A stretch of DNA of 64,000 nt from DATAFF01 sp963744915 (GCA_963744915.1 CAVUUY010000013.1:310001-374000); one strand, 5' to 3'. Positions 45,562 to 55,476 are shown, counted from the stretch's first letter. Notes: generated from the sequence alone by a model not told the origin. Numbers and translations: made by a program.

Positions 45562-46442
45562 CGCCGGTCGCCCCGGTCGGCCTGGAGGGCGGCGCCCAAG
45601 GTCAGGAAATCGCGCCAGGCGAGGCGCTTCTGGGCCGGCTGGCGCAGCAGATAGGCCGGGTGCAGCGTCGGAAGGAGGGGAATGGTGGAACCGTCCTCAG
45701 TTCGATGTTGTCGCCATTTGCCTCTTAGCGCGAGAATGCCCTCGGTGGTTCCGCTGAGACGCTGAGCCGGGGTGGCGCCCAGGCAGACGATGGCGCGCGG
45801 CCGGGCGAGCGCGATCGTGCGCTGGACAAAGGGCAGGCACATCAGGGTCTCGGCCTCGGTCGGCTTGCGGTTGCCGGGCGGCCGCCAGAAGATGAGATTG
45901 GTGATGAGCACGCTCAGCTCCGGCGCGGCTGCGCTGCGCGACAGGCCGAGCGCTGCGAGCATCTTGTCGAGAAGCTGGCCGGAGCGGCCGACGAACGGCT
46001 TGCCGGACAGGTCCTCCTCGCGCCCCGGCGCCTCGCCGATGAAGAGAAGGCGCGCCTCGGGATGGCCGTCGAGATAGACGAGGCTGGTGGCGGTCCGCTT
46101 CAGGGGGCAGGCGTCGAAGGTGGCGAGCACGGCAGCGATCTCGGCAAAGCTGTTGCAGGACGCAGCGAGAGCCATGGCATCGCCGGCCGAGCCGCCAAGG
46201 GCCGTCGGTTGCCGCAGCGGCAGGGGCAGGGCAGGGGTGGCGGCGACGGTGCGCTCGGGGCGTGGAACAGGCGGCGGAGCAGGACGCGGTGGCGGGGCGG
46301 GGGCGGCGGCGACGCGCTCGGCCTCGGCAAAGCGGTCGAGGCCGGTTGGGCCGATCGCCTCGTCGGCTCCCATGGAGATCAGCCAGCGCAGCATGGCCAG
46401 CGCCTCGGAGCGGTCGAGCTGATCGAAGGCGGGGTTGCTCAT
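45558..46442 (-). CDS. Uracil-DNA glycosylase, family 4/5 type
   Basis: 294 residues. Removes uracil from DNA. The water-activating loop is in FIGEAPGREEDLSGKPFVG (about 140-158) and the second motif in LPTLHPAYLLRQPA. The N-terminal ~90 residues, rich in Pro and Ala, are extra. Cysteines in DACPLK, TLMCLPF and IVCLGA could hold the iron-sulfur cluster, though the usual CxxC near the N-terminus is not seen. Divergent from etfD. Confidence 0.9.
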   Translation of the reverse strand: MSNPAFDQLDRSEALAMLRWLISMGADEAIGPTGLDRFAEAERVAAAPAPPPRPAPPPVPRPERTVAATPALPLPLRQPTALGGSAGDAMALAASCNSFAEIAAVLATFDACPLKRTATSLVYLDGHPEARLLFIGEAPGREEDLSGKPFVGRSGQLLDKMLAALGLSRSAAAPELSVLITNLIFWRPPGNRKPTEAETLMCLPFVQRTIALARPRAIVCLGATPAQRLSGTTEGILALRGKWRQHRTEDGSTIPLLPTLHPAYLLRQPAQKRLAWRDFLTLGAALQADRGDRR

Positions 46443-46494
46443 GCCAGGGCCCCCCGTTGGCGGATTGCGATGCGGTTCTGCCGCAATCGGGGAA

Positions 46495-46522
46495 TTGTCT
46501 CGCCGCCGCCGTCCACTATAAC
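46495..46522 (+). promoter_or_regulatory. Sigma70-type promoter for the ETF-ubiquinone oxidoreductase gene
   Basis: TTGTCT (46495-46500), 16-base spacer, TATAAC (46517-46522). The -10 box matches at five of six positions. It lies 40 bases before the start at 46562. Confidence 0.55.
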
Positions 46523-46561
46523 AGGCGCGATTGCGGTTGAGCCAACAGGCGATGGGACACG

Positions 46562-48232
46562 ATGGAAGCGCAACAGGTCGAGCGCGAGTCGATGGAGTTC
46601 GACGTGGTTATCGTAGGCGGCGGGCCGGCCGGCCTCGCGGCGGCGATCCGTCTCAAGCAGCTCGCGGCGGCGGCCGGCACCGACATCTCGGTCTGCGTGC
46701 TCGAGAAGGGATCCGAGATCGGGGCGCACATTCTTTCCGGAGCGGTGATCGATCCCATCGCGCTCAACGAGCTCATCCCCGACTGGCGGGAGCGCGGGGC
46801 GCCGCTCAATACCGAGGTCAAGGAGGACCGCTTCTACATGCTCGGCCCGCGCGGGGCGCTGCGCATCCCCAACGTCCTGCTGCCGAGGCTCATGAGCAAC
46901 CACGGCAATTATGCGGTGTCGCTGGGCAATGTCTGCCGCTGGCTGGCGAAGGAGGCGGAGGCGCTCGGGGTCGAGGTCTATCCGGGCTTTGCCTGCTCCG
47001 ATCTGGTGTTCGGCGATGATGGCGCGGTGCGCGGCGTTGTCGCAGGGGTGTTCGGGCTCGACCGCCAGGGAAAGCCGAAGGCGGATTACCAGCCCGGGAT
47101 GGAGCTCATCGGCAAATATGTGCTGATCGCCGAGGGGGCGCGCGGCTCGCTTGCCCGGCGCATCATCGAGCGCTACGAGCTCGAACGCGACAGCGAGCCG
47201 CAGAAATTCGGCCTCGGCATGAAGGAGCTGTGGGAGGTCAGGCCCGAGGTGCATCGCCAGGGTCAGGTCACCCACACCCTCGGCTGGCCGCTCTCCAGCG
47301 ACACCGGCGGCGGCTCGTTCATGTACCATCTCGAGGACAATCTGGTTGCGATCGGCTTCGTCGTCCATCTCAACTACGCGAACCCCCATCTCTACCCCTA
47401 TATGGAGTTCCAGCGGTTCAAGCACCATCCGCTGATCGAGCCGGTCCTCAAAGGCGGGCGGCGCATCGCCTATGGCGCCCGCGCGATCACCGAGGGCGGG
47501 CTCCAATCGGTGCCGCGGCTCTGCTTCCCGGGAGGCGCGCTGATAGGCTGTGCGGCGGGTTTCGTCAACGTGCCGCGGATCAAGGGATCCCACAATGCGA
47601 TGAAATCGGGGATGCTGGCGGCGGAGAGCGCCTTTGCCGCGCTCCAGGCCGGCCGTGCCGGCGACGAGCTCGAGGACTATCAGACCGCCTTCGAAGGCTC
47701 CTCGATCCACCGCGACCTCAAGGCGGTGCGCAACGTCAAGCCGCTATGGTCGAGGCTGGGCCTTGTCGGGGGGCTTGCGGCAGGCGGCTTCGACATGTGG
47801 ACCAACGCGCTTTTCGGGGTGTCGCTGTTCGGCACCTTGAGCCATGGCAAGCCGGACCACGCGACGCTCGTCGAGGCGCGCAACGCCCGCCCGATCGACT
47901 ATCCGCGGCCCGACAATGTGATCTCGTTCGACCGGCTGACAAATGTGGCTTTTTCGGCCACCAATCACGAGGAGGACGAGCCCGTCCATCTGAGGCTGAT
48001 AGATCCGGCAATACCGATCGTGCGCAACCTCCCCTTGTATGACGAGCCGGCGCAGCGATACTGCCCGGCCGGGGTGTATGAAGTGCTGGAGGACAGCACG
48101 GGAGGAAAGCGCTTTCAGATCAACCACCAGAACTGCGTCCATTGTAAGACATGCGACATCAAGGATCCGGCCCAGAACATCGTCTGGGAGGTGCCGCAGG
48201 GCGGTGAAGGCCCAAACTACCCGAACATGTGA
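46562..48232 (+). CDS. etfD: Electron transfer flavoprotein-ubiquinone oxidoreductase
   Basis: 556 residues. Passes electrons from ETF (fatty-acid and amino-acid oxidation) to ubiquinone at the inner membrane. FAD-binding VVIVGGGPAGLAAAIRLKQ near the N-terminus, the quinone-site membrane patch in the middle, and the C-terminal [4Fe-4S] cysteines in YCPAGVYE and NCVHCKTCDIKDP. The electron-transfer flavoprotein genes themselves are not in this window. Confidence 0.96.
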   Translation: MEAQQVERESMEFDVVIVGGGPAGLAAAIRLKQLAAAAGTDISVCVLEKGSEIGAHILSGAVIDPIALNELIPDWRERGAPLNTEVKEDRFYMLGPRGALRIPNVLLPRLMSNHGNYAVSLGNVCRWLAKEAEALGVEVYPGFACSDLVFGDDGAVRGVVAGVFGLDRQGKPKADYQPGMELIGKYVLIAEGARGSLARRIIERYELERDSEPQKFGLGMKELWEVRPEVHRQGQVTHTLGWPLSSDTGGGSFMYHLEDNLVAIGFVVHLNYANPHLYPYMEFQRFKHHPLIEPVLKGGRRIAYGARAITEGGLQSVPRLCFPGGALIGCAAGFVNVPRIKGSHNAMKSGMLAAESAFAALQAGRAGDELEDYQTAFEGSSIHRDLKAVRNVKPLWSRLGLVGGLAAGGFDMWTNALFGVSLFGTLSHGKPDHATLVEARNARPIDYPRPDNVISFDRLTNVAFSATNHEEDEPVHLRLIDPAIPIVRNLPLYDEPAQRYCPAGVYEVLEDSTGGKRFQINHQNCVHCKTCDIKDPAQNIVWEVPQGGEGPNYPNM

Positions 48233-48423
48233 TGCCAAAAAGTGACACCGCCTTGCGGTTGCTGCAATCGGTTGGTGATTGCCTGTGAATAGCCAAGATT
48301 CGACCATTCTGTTGCCCGCTCTTGAGGAAAAGTGGGTGGTCGGGGAAGCATTGAGTCTCGCGAACGCATCTTCGGGGTTCCCACAGTCTTCCTGAGCGTA
48401 AGCATCAGAAGAAAGAGGGCGTC

Positions 48424-49548
48424 ATGCGCGCGTATATTGCCGCTGTTCTGCTTGCGGCGGGGTTGGTCGTTCCGGCAGTGGCCGAAGCGGCGCAACCGCT
48501 CGCCAATGTTCAGCAGCCGGCGGCGGAACAGGCAGCGCAGCTGAAGCGGCAGAAAGCGTATCGGCGGGCGGTGACGACGCGGGGCGCCCGCGCGAGCCAG
48601 CCGCGCACCGCCGCGGGGACGGCGGCGCGCACGGCGCCGGCCAGCGGACCGACCCGCATCGTTCCAACGACCGTGGCGGCCCCGGCGGCCCGCCCTTCGG
48701 GCTGGTCCAATTCGATGCTGAGCTGGTGGCGCGGCGAATCTACCCCGACCGGGACCGGGCAGGTCGACAGCGAGCAGGTTTCGGCCGAGCCGGCAGCGGC
48801 GCGGGTCGAAACCGCGGCGGTGGTGGCCGAGCCGGCCAAGACCAGCCGCCGCAAGGGGCGCCGGACCACCAAGAGCAAGTCGACGGCGACCGGTGCGGTG
48901 CCGGAGGCGGCGCCGGCCGAGGTCAAGCCGGAAAAGCCGACGCGGAGCAAGCGGCGCAGCGCCCGCCGCAGCAAGTCCCGCGCGCACCAGGTTGCATTGC
49001 GCTCGAGTGGGCAGGCCGAAAAAGCGGCCGGCGGAACGCCGCCGGAACCGCGCAAAAAGCCGGAAAATCTCGCAGGCAAGGCCTCAAGCAGCAAGGCGGC
49101 CAAGCCTGACGCGTCGGAAGCCGATGCGGCGGTCGGCTCGATCAGCCCGGCCGAGCCGACAGGTGGCGCACAGCAAATGGCGGCGGTCAGCCACGAGCAT
49201 GATGCGACCGGCGGGGAAGCCACCTGGTGGCAGCGCCAGGGAAATCCGGTGGTGTTCAATTTCCGCGATTGCGTCGCCTCCTATGCCTCGCGCGAAGCCG
49301 CGCGCAGCAAGGAGGGAACCTGGGCCGACCTGCTGATCCGGGCCACCGAGAGCGATTGCCGGGCGCCGTTCGACGAGATGGCCCGGACGCTCGCCAAGCG
49401 GTTCGGCGAGGCCAGGATCGAGCCGGTGATGCGGGAGCTGATCGATACGACCTTCCTGCCGGCCGCCAAACAGGCTGCAGCGGCAGGGACCCCGTCGTCC
49501 GACATTCCGCCACTTCCGGCCATTCCGGACGGCACGCCGACCCAGTAA
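48424..49548 (+). CDS. Exported Ala/Lys/Arg-rich low-complexity protein, function unknown
   Basis: 374 residues. A clear signal peptide (YIAAVLLAAGLVVPAVAEA). Residues about 30-260 are low-complexity, Ala/Pro/Lys/Arg-rich and probably disordered, with basic patches such as RSKRRSARRSKSR. The last ~110 residues look folded: WWQRQGNPVVFNFRDCVASY, then SDCRAPFDEMARTLAKRFGE. I recognise no family. AAAGAGGG precedes the ATG. It follows etfD by 191 bases; that gap holds no other gene that I can see. Confidence 0.75.
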   Translation: MRAYIAAVLLAAGLVVPAVAEAAQPLANVQQPAAEQAAQLKRQKAYRRAVTTRGARASQPRTAAGTAARTAPASGPTRIVPTTVAAPAARPSGWSNSMLSWWRGESTPTGTGQVDSEQVSAEPAAARVETAAVVAEPAKTSRRKGRRTTKSKSTATGAVPEAAPAEVKPEKPTRSKRRSARRSKSRAHQVALRSSGQAEKAAGGTPPEPRKKPENLAGKASSSKAAKPDASEADAAVGSISPAEPTGGAQQMAAVSHEHDATGGEATWWQRQGNPVVFNFRDCVASYASREAARSKEGTWADLLIRATESDCRAPFDEMARTLAKRFGEARIEPVMRELIDTTFLPAAKQAAAAGTPSSDIPPLPAIPDGTPTQ

Positions 49549-49677
49549 AAGCTGTTTCTTGCCAGTGGCAAATCCTGCGCGAAAGCTTGCCCCTGGCGCT
49601 AAAAAGCCGCAAATTCGGTGCACCTCGCCGGCGCGATGTTCACCGGCCGACTGGCGGCCATCTCGACAGGATCCCCG

Positions 49678-51423
49678 ATGACAAGCATGCTGAAGCTTCT
49701 GTCCGCATTACCGATCGGTCTTTCCCTGTCCATCGTGGCGGCGGCCCCGGTTCTTGCCACCCAGGGTGCGACCGACCAGGGGATCTCGCAGGCTTCGCTG
49801 TCGGGCAGCTACCTGGCCGGCCGGTTCGCCGGCAAGCAGCGCGACAACGCCATTGCGGCGCTTTATTTCCAGCGGGCGCTCGAGGTCGATCCCGGCAATC
49901 CGGTGCTGGTCGAGCGGGCCTTCGTGCTCGATCTCGGGGCCGGCAACATGGCGCGGGCCGAAACCCTTGCCGAGCAGGTGGCGAAGTTCAACCCGCAGCA
50001 CCGGATGGCGCGCATCGTGCTCGGTCTCAAGGCATTCCGCGAAAAGAACTACAAGACGGCGCGCGAGCATTTCTCGAAGGCGGCGTTCACCCCGGTCGGC
50101 GAGCTGACCTCGGGCCTGCTCAATGCCTGGGTCTATGCGGCGGAGGGCAAGTTTCCGGAATCGATGCGGGCGCTCGACGTTCTCGACAAGCAGGAGGCTT
50201 TTGCCAATTTCAAGCTGTTCCATGCGGCCCTGATCGCCGATGTGCTGAAGTCGGAGACCGGTGCGAGCGGGCGATACCGGACGGCTTACGACAAGGCCGG
50301 GAGCTCGTTGCGGGTGGTGCAGGCCTATGGGAATTTCCTCGAGCGCCAGGGCAACAAGGACGAAGCGCGCAAGATCTATGGCCAGTTCCTGGCGGTGTCG
50401 CAGCGCAACCCGCTGGTGCGCGAGCAGCTCGACGACCTCAATGCCGGCAAGCAGCCGCGCCCGTTCATCGCTTCGGCGAATGATGGAGCGGCGGAGGCGT
50501 TGTTCAGCCTGGCAAGCGCGCTGTCGGATGAGCAGAGCATCGACATTGCGCTCGTCTATGCCCAGCTCGCATTGACGCTCAAGCCGGATTTCGCGGTGGC
50601 GCGGACGCTGCTCGGCGAAATCTACGAGGACATCCAGCGGCACGACCTCGCGATCGTAGTCTATCAGAAGGTGAAGGAGACTTCGGTGCTGCGGGCAAGC
50701 GCCGAAATCCAGATCGCCACCAATCTCGACGCGCTCGGCAAGAGCGACGAAGCGATCGAGGAGCTGCGCAAGCTGGTCGAGCGCGAGCCCGGCAATTACG
50801 ATGCCCAGCTGTCGCTCGGCAATGTGCTGCGCTCGCATGAGAAGTGGGCGGACGCGGCCGAAGCCTATAGCAGTGCCATTGCGGCTCTCGGCGCGTCGTT
50901 CGGCAAGAAGCAGTGGTCGCTGCTCTATTTCCGCGGCATCGCCTATGAGCGCGCCGGCGCATGGGACAAGGCGGAGGTCGATTTCCGCAAGGCGCTCGAA
51001 TTCGAGCCGGAGCAGCCGCAGGTGCTGAACTATCTGGGCTATTCGCTGATCGACAAGGGCAAGAGCCTCGGCGAAGCATTGGAAATGGTGAAGAAGGCGG
51101 TCGAGCTCAGGCCCAATGACGGCTACATCGTCGACAGCCTGGGTTGGGCGCATTACAAGCTCGGCGACTATGAGGAAGCGGTGAAGCAGCTTGAGCGGGC
51201 GGTCGAGCTCAGGCCCGAGGACCCGGTGATCAACGACCATTTCGGCGATGCGCTGTGGCGGGTCGGGCGGCGGCTCGAGGCGAAGTTCCAGTGGCAGCAT
51301 GCCAAGGACAACAAGCCCGAGCCCAAGGATCTGGAGATCATCGAGCGCAAGATCAGCGAAGGCCTCGGCGATCCGCCAAAGCCGCTGCCGGCGGCCAGCG
51401 GCGAGCAGCAGCGGAAGCTGTAA
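49678..51423 (+). CDS. TPR-repeat protein with signal peptide
   Basis: 581 residues from ATG 49678 (AGGA eight bases upstream; an in-frame ATG lies at 49618). A signal peptide (about 1-25) precedes an array of tetratricopeptide repeats, for example NAIAALYFQRALEVDPGNP, EAIEELRKLVEREPGNYDAQ, KAEVDFRKALEFEPEQPQ and EEAVKQLERAVELRPEDP. It is periplasmic or membrane-attached and should act as a scaffold. The order etfD - TPR - ispE is common in related genomes. Confidence 0.9.
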   Translation: MTSMLKLLSALPIGLSLSIVAAAPVLATQGATDQGISQASLSGSYLAGRFAGKQRDNAIAALYFQRALEVDPGNPVLVERAFVLDLGAGNMARAETLAEQVAKFNPQHRMARIVLGLKAFREKNYKTAREHFSKAAFTPVGELTSGLLNAWVYAAEGKFPESMRALDVLDKQEAFANFKLFHAALIADVLKSETGASGRYRTAYDKAGSSLRVVQAYGNFLERQGNKDEARKIYGQFLAVSQRNPLVREQLDDLNAGKQPRPFIASANDGAAEALFSLASALSDEQSIDIALVYAQLALTLKPDFAVARTLLGEIYEDIQRHDLAIVVYQKVKETSVLRASAEIQIATNLDALGKSDEAIEELRKLVEREPGNYDAQLSLGNVLRSHEKWADAAEAYSSAIAALGASFGKKQWSLLYFRGIAYERAGAWDKAEVDFRKALEFEPEQPQVLNYLGYSLIDKGKSLGEALEMVKKAVELRPNDGYIVDSLGWAHYKLGDYEEAVKQLERAVELRPEDPVINDHFGDALWRVGRRLEAKFQWQHAKDNKPEPKDLEIIERKISEGLGDPPKPLPAASGEQQRKL

Positions 51424-51494
51424 GGCTGCGAAAGGGAAAGCCGCCAGGCGGTGGGGGTTGACGCCGCGGACCGGCAGTGTCTAAGCGTCGCGGC

Positions 51495-52340
51495 ATGATC
51501 GTCGAAGCGGCGCGGGCCAAGGTCAATCTGGCGCTCCATGTGGTCGGCCGCCGTGCCGACGGCTTTCACGATCTCGATTCCATCGTGGTGTTCGCCGACA
51601 TCGGCGACCGGCTGACGCTCACGCCGGCGGAGAATTGGTCGCTCGACATTGTCGGGCCGTTTGCCGGCAGTCTCGCCGCCTCGCCGGACAATCTGGTCAT
51701 GCGGGGCGCGCTGGCACTCGAGGGGCTGCTCGGCGGGCGCATCGGGCGTGCGCGCCTCAGGCTGGAAAAGAACCTGCCGGTGGCGTCGGGGATCGGCGGC
51801 GGCTCGGCCGATGCGGCGGCGGTGATCCGCGGTCTCCTGGCGCTGGCCGGCATCAAGCCGGAGGCGGTCGCGCTCGAACGGCTGGCGCTGACGCTGGGGG
51901 CCGACGTCCCGGTCTGCCTCAGCGGCAAGGCCTGCCGCATGTCGGGGATCGGCGAGCGTCTCGCCGAGCTCGGCGAGGTGCCGGCGCTGCCGGCGCTGCT
52001 CGTCAATCCGGGCGTGGCGGTGGCGACGGTCGAGGTGTTCGGCAGACTAGGATTGACGCTTGGTCAGGCTGGCTTTGCGCCGATCACGGAACGGCGGAGC
52101 GATTTCCTGGAGTGGCTTGCCGCCTGCCGCAACGATCTCCAGCAACCGGCCGAGGCGCTGGTGCCGGCGGTGGGCATGGTGATCCAAGCGCTCGCGCAGG
52201 CCAAGGGTTGCCGGCTGGCCCGGATGTCGGGATCGGGTGCCACCTGCTTCGGGATCTTTGTCGATGCGGAGAGCGCCGGCGCCGCCGCGCAGGCCTTCAG
52301 GGGGCGCGGCTGGTGGGCGGAGCCGACCGTGCTCGGCTGA
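51495..52340 (+). CDS. ispE: 4-diphosphocytidyl-2-C-methyl-D-erythritol kinase
   Basis: 281 residues. GHMP kinase of the non-mevalonate isoprenoid pathway. The ATP loop is LPVASGIGGGSADAAAVI (about 95-112), the N-terminus AKVNLALHVVGRRADGFHDL carries the family motif, and the third motif is RMSGSGATCFGIF. I chose ATG 51495 to fit the family N-terminus; GTG 51477 is open. Third isoprenoid gene in the window, with ispH and the prenyl synthase. Confidence 0.94.
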   Translation: MIVEAARAKVNLALHVVGRRADGFHDLDSIVVFADIGDRLTLTPAENWSLDIVGPFAGSLAASPDNLVMRGALALEGLLGGRIGRARLRLEKNLPVASGIGGGSADAAAVIRGLLALAGIKPEAVALERLALTLGADVPVCLSGKACRMSGIGERLAELGEVPALPALLVNPGVAVATVEVFGRLGLTLGQAGFAPITERRSDFLEWLAACRNDLQQPAEALVPAVGMVIQALAQAKGCRLARMSGSGATCFGIFVDAESAGAAAQAFRGRGWWAEPTVLG

Positions 52341-52358
52341 GCCAGCGGCCGATCCTTA

Positions 52359-53390
52359 TCAATGCAGCCGGTTGATGCAGAACAGGACCGCCTGGGCGAG
52401 GGCCCGCTTATGCGGCCCGGCGGGGAAGATCGCCAACGCATCGAGGGCGATGGCGCCATAGTGGCGGGCCCGCTCGATGGTGTCGCCGATGGCGTTGTGG
52501 CGCTCCATCAGGCGCTGCGCCGTAGCGAGGTCGTCCGCGCCCTGCTCGCCATCTTCCAGGGTGCGCTTCCAGAAGGCGCGCTCGCTCTTGTCGCCGCGGC
52601 GATAGGCGAGCACCACGGGGAGCGTGATCTTGCCTTCGCGAAAATCATCGCCGACCGTCTTGCCGAGCACCGCCTGCTTGCCCGAATAGTCGAGGGCATC
52701 ATCGACGAGCTGGAAGGCGATGCCGAGATTGCGGCCGTAGGATTCGAGCGCCGCCTGCTCCTCGCGCGGGCGGCCGGCGATGATCGGGCCGACCTCGGCA
52801 GCGGCGGCAAACAGCGCCGCCGTCTTGGCGATGATGATCTGCAGGTAGGCGTCCTCGGTGGTCGAGGTATCCTGCTGGACGGTGAGCTGCAGAACCTCGC
52901 CCTCGGCGATGATGGCGGCAGCATTGGCAAGCACCCGCAAGGATTCGAGCGAGCCGGTCTCGACCATCATCTTGAAAGCCTGACCGAGCAGGAAGTCGCC
53001 GACCAGAACGCTTGCCTGGTTGCCCCAGATCAGGCGCGCCGCCTGCCTGCCGCGGCGCAGATGGCTCTCGTCGACGACATCGTCGTGGAGGAGGGTGGCG
53101 GTGTGCATGAACTCGACGGCGGTGGCGAGCTTGATATGCGAGTCGCCGCGGTAGCCGCCCATCTGCGCCGTCGCCAGCGTGAGCATCGGGCGCAGCCGCT
53201 TGCCGCCGGAGGCGATCAGATGGCCGGCAATCTCGGGGATCATGTCGACATGCGAGCGGGCATGCAGCAGGATGGCCTCGTTGACCCGCGCCAGGTCCTT
53301 GGCCACCAGCTGGACGATCAGGTCGATGCTGGGCTCGCGGTCTTCGCCGCCATCGAACGGTACAACGACTCCCACGGGCGTCCTCGTCAT
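52359..53390 (-). CDS. Trans-polyprenyl diphosphate synthase (octaprenyl/decaprenyl type)
   Basis: 343 residues. Makes the ubiquinone side chain. The two Asp-rich motifs are LLHDDVVDES (with GKRLRPMLTLAT before it) and QLVDDALDYSG. Chain length cannot be read from the sequence; alphaproteobacteria usually have a decaprenyl product. ATG 53390 (MTRTPVGVVV) fits the family length. Convergent with ispE. Confidence 0.94.
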   Translation of the reverse strand: MTRTPVGVVVPFDGGEDREPSIDLIVQLVAKDLARVNEAILLHARSHVDMIPEIAGHLIASGGKRLRPMLTLATAQMGGYRGDSHIKLATAVEFMHTATLLHDDVVDESHLRRGRQAARLIWGNQASVLVGDFLLGQAFKMMVETGSLESLRVLANAAAIIAEGEVLQLTVQQDTSTTEDAYLQIIIAKTAALFAAAAEVGPIIAGRPREEQAALESYGRNLGIAFQLVDDALDYSGKQAVLGKTVGDDFREGKITLPVVLAYRRGDKSERAFWKRTLEDGEQGADDLATAQRLMERHNAIGDTIERARHYGAIALDALAIFPAGPHKRALAQAVLFCINRLH

Positions 53391-53575
53391 GTCAACGCAA
53401 CGGCATGGGAGCATAGGAGCCAGCCAGAAAGGCGACAAGGGCGACCGATGGCCGCGATAGGCTCAATAAGGCCGCCCCCTACCTTTCCCCTTGAATTCGG
53501 TCAGTTGAAGGGTCCTTTCTCTAAAGTGCCGGGGTTCTCGAAGTTTCGGTGTTCACGTCGTAGGATCGTTTTGCA

Positions 53576-53815
53576 ATGATCGAACTGTTGCGGACCAATG
53601 ATCTGGTGCTGCTGACCTTTGTCGCGCATGTCCTCGACGAGGCCGGCATCGCCCATGTGATATTCGACAGCCATATGAGCGCTGTCGAGGGATCGATCGG
53701 GATCCTGCCGCGGCGTCTCATGGTGGACGCCGATGATGTTCCTGCCGCCCGGAGGCTGCTCGAGAGCGCCTGCCCGGAAGGCTGTAACATTGCGCTAACG
53801 ATCAACGAACAATAA
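53576..53815 (+). CDS. DUF2007 small protein
   Basis: 79 residues with IELLRTNDLVLLTFVAHVLDEAG, then a stretch ILPRRLMVDADDVPAARRLL; this is the DUF2007 plan, a small single-domain protein of unproven role. It is 9 bases before the methyltransferase and probably in one operon with it and with the S49 gene. The 185 bases upstream hold its promoter region and no gene. Confidence 0.85.
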   Translation: MIELLRTNDLVLLTFVAHVLDEAGIAHVIFDSHMSAVEGSIGILPRRLMVDADDVPAARRLLESACPEGCNIALTINEQ

Positions 53816-53824
53816 TGTGAATCC

Positions 53825-54634
53825 ATGGAGATGACCGGTTTTCCCGCTTCCACCGCCCCGGGTCGCGACCCGCCGCCAGCCTCGCTCACCGAGGACGGGT
53901 TCCTGGGCGGGCGGCTCAAGGTGCTGCAGCCGGAGAAGGGATTCCGCGCCGGAATCGACTCGGTGCTGCTCGCCGCGAGCATCCCGTGCGGCGAGGGCGA
54001 GAGCCTGTTCGAGGCCGGGATGGGGGCCGGCGTCGCGGCGCTGTGCGTCGCCGCCCGGGTGCCGGGGGTCCACATCACCGGCATCGAGATTGCGCAGAGC
54101 TATGCCATGATGGCCGAGCAGAACGCCCGGCGGAACGGCTATGGCGAGGCGATCCGGGTCATCCGTGGCGATCTCAGGGAGGCGCTCGGCCGCGACCGCG
54201 CCGACTGGCCGGTGCATGGCTCGTTCAGCCACGCCTTCGCCAACCCGCCATTCTTCGAGGAAGGGACGACGACCCCATCTCCCAACCGCCTCAAGTCGGC
54301 GGCAACCACTTTTGCGCCGGACGACATCGATCTGTGGCTGAAGGTGCTTCATGTCATGCTGGCGCCGCGCGGCAGCGCGACGGTGATCCACCGCAGCGAA
54401 AATCTCGGCCGGCTGCTGGCCGCGATGGAGGGCCGGTTCGGCGACATCAGGGTGGCGCCGGTGCATGGCCGCGCCGACATGCCGGCCTCCCGCATCATCG
54501 TGCAGGGCATCAAGGGCTCGCGCGCGCCGCTGCAAATTCTTCCCGGCCTGGTCCTGCACTCGCGCGGGGCGCAGTTCGCTCCGGAAGCCGAGGGCATTCT
54601 GCGTCACGGCCAGCCCTGGCGCCTCGGCGCATGA
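53825..54634 (+). CDS. TrmN6-like methyltransferase
   Basis: 269 residues. SAM-binding motif I is ESLFEAGMGAGVAALCVAAR (with GMGAG for the usual GTGTG), and the catalytic NPPF is in FANPPFFEEGTT (about 140-151), the N6-adenine or N6-type motif. In Gammaproteobacteria TrmN6 methylates A37 of tRNA1Val; the same substrate is likely but unproven here. Its stop overlaps the next start by 4 bases. Confidence 0.88.
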   Translation: MEMTGFPASTAPGRDPPPASLTEDGFLGGRLKVLQPEKGFRAGIDSVLLAASIPCGEGESLFEAGMGAGVAALCVAARVPGVHITGIEIAQSYAMMAEQNARRNGYGEAIRVIRGDLREALGRDRADWPVHGSFSHAFANPPFFEEGTTTPSPNRLKSAATTFAPDDIDLWLKVLHVMLAPRGSATVIHRSENLGRLLAAMEGRFGDIRVAPVHGRADMPASRIIVQGIKGSRAPLQILPGLVLHSRGAQFAPEAEGILRHGQPWRLGA

Positions 54635-55476
54635 GCGAAGCTCGGACGTTCCTCAGCCGGCTGGTGCCGCCGCCGTGGCGGGCCAAGCCGCCGGTGGTGC
54701 CGGTGATCCGGCTTTCGGGCACCATCGGGTCGGTGACGCCGCTGCGCACGGGGCTGGCGCTCAGCATGCTCAACGAGGTTCTCGAACGGGCCTTTCAGCG
54801 CAAAGGCATCGTCGCGGTGGCGCTCGTCGTCAATTCGCCGGGCGGCTCGGCGGTGCAGGCCTCGCTGATCGCGGCGCGGATCCGGGAGCTGGCGGCCAAG
54901 CACGAGGTCCGGGTGTTCACCTTCATCGAGGACATCGCTGCCTCGGGCGGCTATTGGCTGGCCTGCGCCGGCGATGAAATCTATGCCGATGCCAGCTCGA
55001 TCGTCGGGTCGATCGGCGTCGTGTCGGCGGGTTTCGGCTTCGTCGAGGCGATCCGCAAGCTCGGCATCGAGCGGCGCGTGCACACGGCGGGCGCGAACAA
55101 GGCGATCCTCGACCCGTTCCGTCCCGAGCGGCCGGAGGATGTGGAGCGGCTCAAGTCGCTGCAGCTCGACGTTCACGAGGAATTCAAGACGCTGGTGCGA
55201 AACCGCCGCGCCGGCCGGCTCGACGAAGGCAATGCCGATCTCTTCACCGGCGCCTTCTGGTCGGGCCGGCGCGCGATCGAGCTCGGCCTCATCGACGGGC
55301 TCGGAAACATGCACCAGATCCTGCGCGAGCGCTATGGCGCCGAATTGGTGCTCAAACTCATGGAACGGTCGCAGGCAGCGTGGTGGCGCCGCTTCAATCC
55401 GTTCGGCGGCGCGCCGCTCGAGGCGGTCGTCGAGGCGGTCGAGACACGTATCCTGATGAGCCGGTTCGGTCTATGA
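54631..55476 (+). CDS. S49 family serine peptidase (SppA/SohB-like)
   Basis: 281 residues. The fold is ClpP-like: VPVIRLSGTIG, then VVNSPGGSAVQASLIAARIR, and the nucleophile Ser in DIAASGGYWLACAGDEIYA with SSIVGSIGVV. No membrane helix is clear. Family members cleave signal peptides or membrane-protein fragments. It overlaps the methyltransferase gene (ATGA) and precedes a very small gene by 28 bases. Confidence 0.92.
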   Translation: MSEARTFLSRLVPPPWRAKPPVVPVIRLSGTIGSVTPLRTGLALSMLNEVLERAFQRKGIVAVALVVNSPGGSAVQASLIAARIRELAAKHEVRVFTFIEDIAASGGYWLACAGDEIYADASSIVGSIGVVSAGFGFVEAIRKLGIERRVHTAGANKAILDPFRPERPEDVERLKSLQLDVHEEFKTLVRNRRAGRLDEGNADLFTGAFWSGRRAIELGLIDGLGNMHQILRERYGAELVLKLMERSQAAWWRRFNPFGGAPLEAVVEAVETRILMSRFGL

